Assembly: GCF_002734215.1 (NCBI RefSeq)
Contig: NZ_NSEB01000012.1
Location: 124,001 to 188,000 of the forward strand
Reading direction: 5' to 3'
DNA from: Fredinandcohnia onubensis
GTDB taxonomy: Bacteria; Bacillota; Bacilli; Bacillales; Bacillaceae_L
DNA: 64,000 bases
Both the position numbers and the translations under genes were made by a program. The notes beneath the pieces are model-generated. The model worked only from the letters and a program-made list of their open reading frames with translations, was not told the DNA's origin and searched no databases. Shown one piece after another: positions 60,489-64,000 of the stretch (position 1 is the stretch's first letter; every line of letters begins with the position of its first letter).

Positions 60489-60536
60489 ATTGTATTGATT
60501 TCACAAAAGTGAGACAAGTCTGAAAACGGTCTTTAA
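60489..60536 (-). promoter_or_regulatory. Promoter and operator site D of the large secreted protein
   Basis: Minus strand: TTAAAGAC-N8-GACTTGTC (60513-60536), -35 TTGTCT (60512-60517), 17-base spacer, -10 TACAAT (60489-60494). Confidence 0.8.
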
Positions 60537-60838
60537 GTGTGAATATACTTAAACCCGTCTTTCGTATGATAACAGGATTCTACATCCCTCCTACTATAGA
60601 CCTAAAATCATTATGGTCATTTTAAAGACTAAGTTCTTTCATTATCCTTTTAATGTAGTCAGAAAATTTTTAATAGTTTATCACCCTCCTTTACACAAAG
60701 GGAGTGATGGAGTGAAAGAATGGAGGTGTATTTTGGAATTATATTTTGTGCGGTTTCATTAAAGGAGAGCGGAACAACAGTGAATTTATTTCAAATTGAT
60801 GCCTCCCTCCCTATCAAAACATGAAAGGATGAAAAGCG
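60537..60838. other. Leader region of the second propeller gene with tiny frames
   Basis: No firm gene. A half operator TTTTAAAGAC stands at 60620-60629 without a good second half. Two very short frames have good ribosome sites: GTG 60712-60762 (16 codons, MKEWRCILELYFVRFH) and GTG 60780-60824 (14 codons, MNLFQIDASLPIKT, after AAAGGAG). They might be leader peptides. Confidence 0.35.
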
Positions 60839-62821
60839 CTGAAAACAAAATCAATCATGTATTCTTTGATCACAGTTTTAGTCTTATCGTTATTTTCCAG
60901 TGTAATTGGTAATAATCAAACCTTTGCTGAAGAGGGAAATATTCGTGAGATTGGAACTGTTCTTAATTCAGTTTCTGTTCCCGCAGCTGATTATGGAAAA
61001 GGTCCAAATGGTGAAGATTGGGTATACGCGGTGGCTAACGGCTCCCCTGCTGTATTTAATGTTCTAGATGCAAAAACGGGAGAGCGTGTTGCGAGTTTTC
61101 CACTTGATGGAGCTAGTGGTGCATGGGGTGTCACAGTTGACCCTAAGGGAAATGTCTATATCGGAACAAACTCTAACGGCACATTGTTTAAATATGTTCC
61201 AGGTGCAGATCATGTAGAAAACCTAGGAAAACCAATCCCAGGTGAATCGTTTTTATGGCGTCTAAAATCAGATGAAGACGGTCGCATATATGGAGGAACC
61301 TTTCCGAGCGGAAAAGTATTTCAATACGATCCTGAGACTAAAAAGTTTCGTGATTATGGTCAAGTAAAGGAAGGCCAGCAATATGCTAGAGGTCTTGATA
61401 TTTATAAAAACAAAATTTATGTAGGACTTGGAACTCAAGGAGCAAATCTAATCGAAGTTGATATACATACAGGTGAAAAAGTAGAGATTCCACTACCTGA
61501 AAAGTATGCGGAAAGAACCTATGTATATGATATTGATGTAATTGGCAATAAAATGTTTGCTAGGGCAACTGGTTCCAGTAATACAATACTCGTTTTTGAT
61601 TTAAAAACAATGAAAATCGTTGATGAAATTGATGGTGCAAATGGACTTGATGTTTCCGAACCAGGGCCTGGAAACTTGGTCTATTTTATCAAAAACGAAC
61701 AACTATACTCTTATGATTTAAACTCTTTAAAATTAACACCAACTGGATTTGACAATCTGTTTTCTGCAAGAGATTTTGGTTGGGCAAAATTTGAAACCAG
61801 TGAATTCCCTGGAAAGACATTAGTGTCAATTGCTTGGGATGGAAAGATTCGTCACTATAATCCAATCACTGGGAATCATCGTATTTTACAAGGTCAATTG
61901 AGTGGTCAACCTGTTAGTATCCAATCCCTAACGCAAGGACCAAACGGCAATATTTTTGTTGGTGGCTATTTATCTGGTGGGCTTGCCCAATATGATTATA
62001 AAACCGGTCAAGTTACTGAAAATAAAGGACTTGGGCAAATCGAAGGAATGATTGCCCATCAAAATCGTTTATATATGGGAATTTATCCTGGTGGGTTGTT
62101 ATATTCCTATGATCCTGCTGAAAACTATGAAATGGGTATTAATCCAGTTGAACATTTCGGCTTGAAATCGGAAGGTCAGGATCGTCCCTTTGCTTTAGCA
62201 TCAGCTGGAGATTTATTGGCGATTGGAACGGTTCCGGATTATGGACAACTTGGTGGTGCACTAACGATATTTAATCCAGCAACAAATGATTATACTCTTC
62301 AACGGAATATCGTAGAAAATCAAAGTGTTATTTCATTGGCTTATCAGGATGGACTTCTCTATGGTGGCACTTCTGTTTGGGGTGGTCTAGGGATTGCTCC
62401 AACTGAGGAAGAAGCGAAATTGTTTGTCTATAATGTGCAAACAGGTGAAAAACAATTTGAAACCATTCCTGTTCCTGGTGAAAAAGCCATTTCCGCTCTA
62501 ACTTTTGATAATGACGGAAACCTATGGGGGCTTACATCAGGCATCTTATTTAAATACGACACGACAAGTAATCAGGTCGTTGAAACGAAGGAATTGTATC
62601 AAGTTGATTGGAATTCGATAGGCCATTTATGGCGAGAAGGATTTCTACAATTTGCTGATGATGGCTATTTATATGGTCAAGCTCGCGGAGATATCTTTAG
62701 AATCAATCCTAATACATTGGATCATGAAGTCTTAGCAGAAGATACAAAACTTTTTGCAATGGATCCAGATGGAAATATTTATTTTGCTCGAGGAACTAAG
62801 CTATATCAATACGAAAGATAG
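60839..62821 (+). CDS. Secreted beta-propeller protein
   Basis: About 660 residues. From CTG 60839 the product starts MKTKSIMYSLITVLVLSLFSS, a normal signal peptide; the ATG at 60857 would lack the positive n-region, so CTG (after AAAGG) is preferred with reserve. The mature part is one propeller of repeated blades with GNVYIGT, GRIYGGTFPSGKVFQYDPE and YTLQRNIVENQSVISLAYQDG. The last string matches the large protein's YKVHRNIVENQSIISLAHKDG. Propellers of this style occur in polysaccharide lyases and in binding proteins; which applies here is unknown. Confidence 0.78.
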   Translation: MKTKSIMYSLITVLVLSLFSSVIGNNQTFAEEGNIREIGTVLNSVSVPAADYGKGPNGEDWVYAVANGSPAVFNVLDAKTGERVASFPLDGASGAWGVTVDPKGNVYIGTNSNGTLFKYVPGADHVENLGKPIPGESFLWRLKSDEDGRIYGGTFPSGKVFQYDPETKKFRDYGQVKEGQQYARGLDIYKNKIYVGLGTQGANLIEVDIHTGEKVEIPLPEKYAERTYVYDIDVIGNKMFARATGSSNTILVFDLKTMKIVDEIDGANGLDVSEPGPGNLVYFIKNEQLYSYDLNSLKLTPTGFDNLFSARDFGWAKFETSEFPGKTLVSIAWDGKIRHYNPITGNHRILQGQLSGQPVSIQSLTQGPNGNIFVGGYLSGGLAQYDYKTGQVTENKGLGQIEGMIAHQNRLYMGIYPGGLLYSYDPAENYEMGINPVEHFGLKSEGQDRPFALASAGDLLAIGTVPDYGQLGGALTIFNPATNDYTLQRNIVENQSVISLAYQDGLLYGGTSVWGGLGIAPTEEEAKLFVYNVQTGEKQFETIPVPGEKAISALTFDNDGNLWGLTSGILFKYDTTSNQVVETKELYQVDWNSIGHLWREGFLQFADDGYLYGQARGDIFRINPNTLDHEVLAEDTKLFAMDPDGNIYFARGTKLYQYER

Positions 62822-62876
62822 ATTAGTAGGCATAGCATTTATACTGCTATCTTTCCTATTACGATTGATTTGAAAA

Positions 62877-62907
62877 ACTGACAGGCAATTTCGTTTTGCC
62901 TGTCAGT
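62877..62907. terminator. Strong hairpin between propeller genes
   Basis: ACTGACAGGCAA and TTGCCTGTCAGT are perfect 12-bp arms with a 7-base loop. No T run follows, so it may be a weak terminator or an mRNA-stabilising element. Confidence 0.6.
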
Positions 62908-62936
62908 AATAATTACGAATTCAGGAGGAACATGCT

Positions 62937-64000
62937 TTGAAAGAAAAATTGAAACTATTTTCTATTATACTACTTGCTACAATACTCGTTTTCTCCACTC
63001 TTCCCTATTTTCAGCAACCGAATGTATCAGCTGCAGATGATCAATGGAAGGAATTGAATGTCGAGAATGGTGATTTTGAGGCAAAAACAGCCTCCGAAAT
63101 TGAACTGCCATCTTGGGTGTATTGGACCGGTGGCTTTAAGACTGGAATGAGTATTTCAGATGAAGTTGTAAAAACCGGAAGTCAGAGTCTTGCTGTCAAT
63201 AATAACGGGGTTGTTGGCTTGTTCAGTCAAGGTATTGATATAAAAGCAGATAATCAATATAAATTAAATGCTCAGCTATATGTCGAAGAATTAACTGGGA
63301 AACCAGGAATTTGGCTTCGCTGGATAGATGAAAATGGCACAAATATTTCAAACGCTGTAAAGTATTTCGATATACAAGAACTTAATAAGTGGCAAACTGT
63401 GGAGATTGAGGCAACTGCTCCTGCGGGTGCTAAAAAAGTAAAAATATTTATCTATCAAGCATCCACATCTAATATGAAAGGATACTATGATGATGTTAAA
63501 TTATTTGAGAAAGAATCGAATATTTTAGACTTTCCAATTGAATACGGAAAGCCTATTAATCACGGGCCAGCTGCATTAGCAGCAAAATCTCAAGGGGTAG
63601 CAATTGGAGATGGTGAACTCTACTATGCAACAAATGGTTCACCTGCAACATTTTATGCTGCCGATGCTGAAACAGGTGAAAAAATATTTTCTGAAGCCTT
63701 GCCTGGAAGTGATGTTGTGTGGGCAATGGTTGTAGGCCCGGATGGAAATGTCTATTTTGCAGGTACCTATAATGGCATTTTATACAGATATGTCGTGAAG
63801 GAAAAACGTTTAGAACAGCTTGGGAAAAATCCATCAGATAATTGGGTTTGGCAACTAGAGGCTTCACACGATGGAAAAATCTATGGGGCAACCTATCCAA
63901 ATGCAAAAGTGTTTGAATACGATATTGAATCTGCTCAATTTAAAGATTTGGGCACCTTTTACGAGGGTCAGCAATATGCACGTGGACTTGGCATCACGGA
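62937..64000 (+). CDS. Secreted CBM-like plus beta-propeller protein, 3'-truncated
   Basis: 354 codons are present before the window ends. TTG 62937 follows AGGAGG by 8 bases; the nearby ATG 62932 meets a stop after two codons. A signal peptide (KLKLFSIILLATILVFSTLP) is followed by a CBM4/9-like domain (about 45-195: NVENGDFEAKTAS ... KGYYDDVKLFE) and then propeller blades (GDGELYYATNGSPATFY, DGKIYGATYPNAKVFEYD) homologous to the two preceding secreted proteins. It is the third paralogue. Its C-terminus is not visible. Confidence 0.8.
   Translation, partial: MKEKLKLFSIILLATILVFSTLPYFQQPNVSAADDQWKELNVENGDFEAKTASEIELPSWVYWTGGFKTGMSISDEVVKTGSQSLAVNNNGVVGLFSQGIDIKADNQYKLNAQLYVEELTGKPGIWLRWIDENGTNISNAVKYFDIQELNKWQTVEIEATAPAGAKKVKIFIYQASTSNMKGYYDDVKLFEKESNILDFPIEYGKPINHGPAALAAKSQGVAIGDGELYYATNGSPATFYAADAETGEKIFSEALPGSDVVWAMVVGPDGNVYFAGTYNGILYRYVVKEKRLEQLGKNPSDNWVWQLEASHDGKIYGATYPNAKVFEYDIESAQFKDLGTFYEGQQYARGLGIT

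Noticed and set aside
60620-60660. Operator copy for the second propeller gene
   Set aside because: TTTTAAAGAC is present, but no GACTTGTC at 8 bases and no -10 box at the right distance.

Overview
The window is chromosomal DNA from an endospore-forming, low-GC Gram-positive bacterium of the Bacillaceae. Grounds for this are gene order and content matching the B. subtilis yoj and yod-yok regions (MATE pump, bshB2/yojF, deoD, spo0M, yozD, yodN, yozE, yokU, kamA, yodP-yodT), strong GGAGG-type ribosome binding sites, TTG and GTG starts, a YjcZ-type sporulation peptide and two perfect CcpA cre sites. No tRNA, rRNA, CRISPR array, transposase or phage gene was recognised.

Positions 1-12,700 are housekeeping and sporulation-linked: a truncated MATE transporter, endonuclease IV, the bacillithiol deacetylase pair, an HPr gene standing alone, an Fpg/Nei glycosylase, an unusual membrane-anchored D-aminoacylase relative, DeoD, Spo0M and several small proteins. 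A foldable repeat-like element sits at 4459-4693 and a 20-nt tandem repeat at 11981-12070.

Positions 12,700-20,600 are a lysine catabolic cluster: lysine 2,3-aminomutase, beta-lysine acetyltransferase, M20 deacylase, two CoA-transferase subunits, aminotransferase, and a sigma-54 enhancer-binding protein just upstream of a near-consensus -24/-12 promoter for kamA. Behind it (20719-21127) lies a regular array of eight 45-nt palindromic units at an exact 52-nt period.

Positions 21,200-30,800 hold unrelated small units: a thioredoxin-reductase-like flavoprotein, YjcZ peptide, M20 amidohydrolase, FAH-family hydrolase, NhaC antiporter with a cre site, FadR-type regulator, LysM cell-wall hydrolase, and a FetAB-like ABC exporter.

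Positions 30,900-64,000 form a large carbohydrate-utilisation locus. A 12-gene minus-strand operon (46276 to 30920) encodes cytoplasmic GH20 and GH1 glycosidases, NagA, two unassigned glycosidase-like proteins, an SGNH esterase, two Gfo/Idh/MocA oxidoreductases, a zinc dehydrogenase, a DapA-like aldolase, an epimerase-like protein and a flavoprotein. Divergent from it is a regulator combining a PrpR_N-like sensor, a GGEEF-motif GGDEF-type domain and a C-terminal winged helix. Next come a CUT1 ABC importer lacking an ATPase, a third Gfo/Idh protein, a GNAT acetyltransferase, a YesL-like protein, a second flavoprotein and three related secreted beta-propeller proteins, one with CBM-like and cohesin-like domains and the last cut by the window end. 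Five promoters in this locus share one operator-like motif, TTAAAGAC-N8-GACTTGTC, whose right arm overlaps the -35 box. A related palindrome lies over the regulator's own start region. I infer one regulon that captures, imports and oxidatively processes a GlcNAc-containing polysaccharide. The substrate is not identified.
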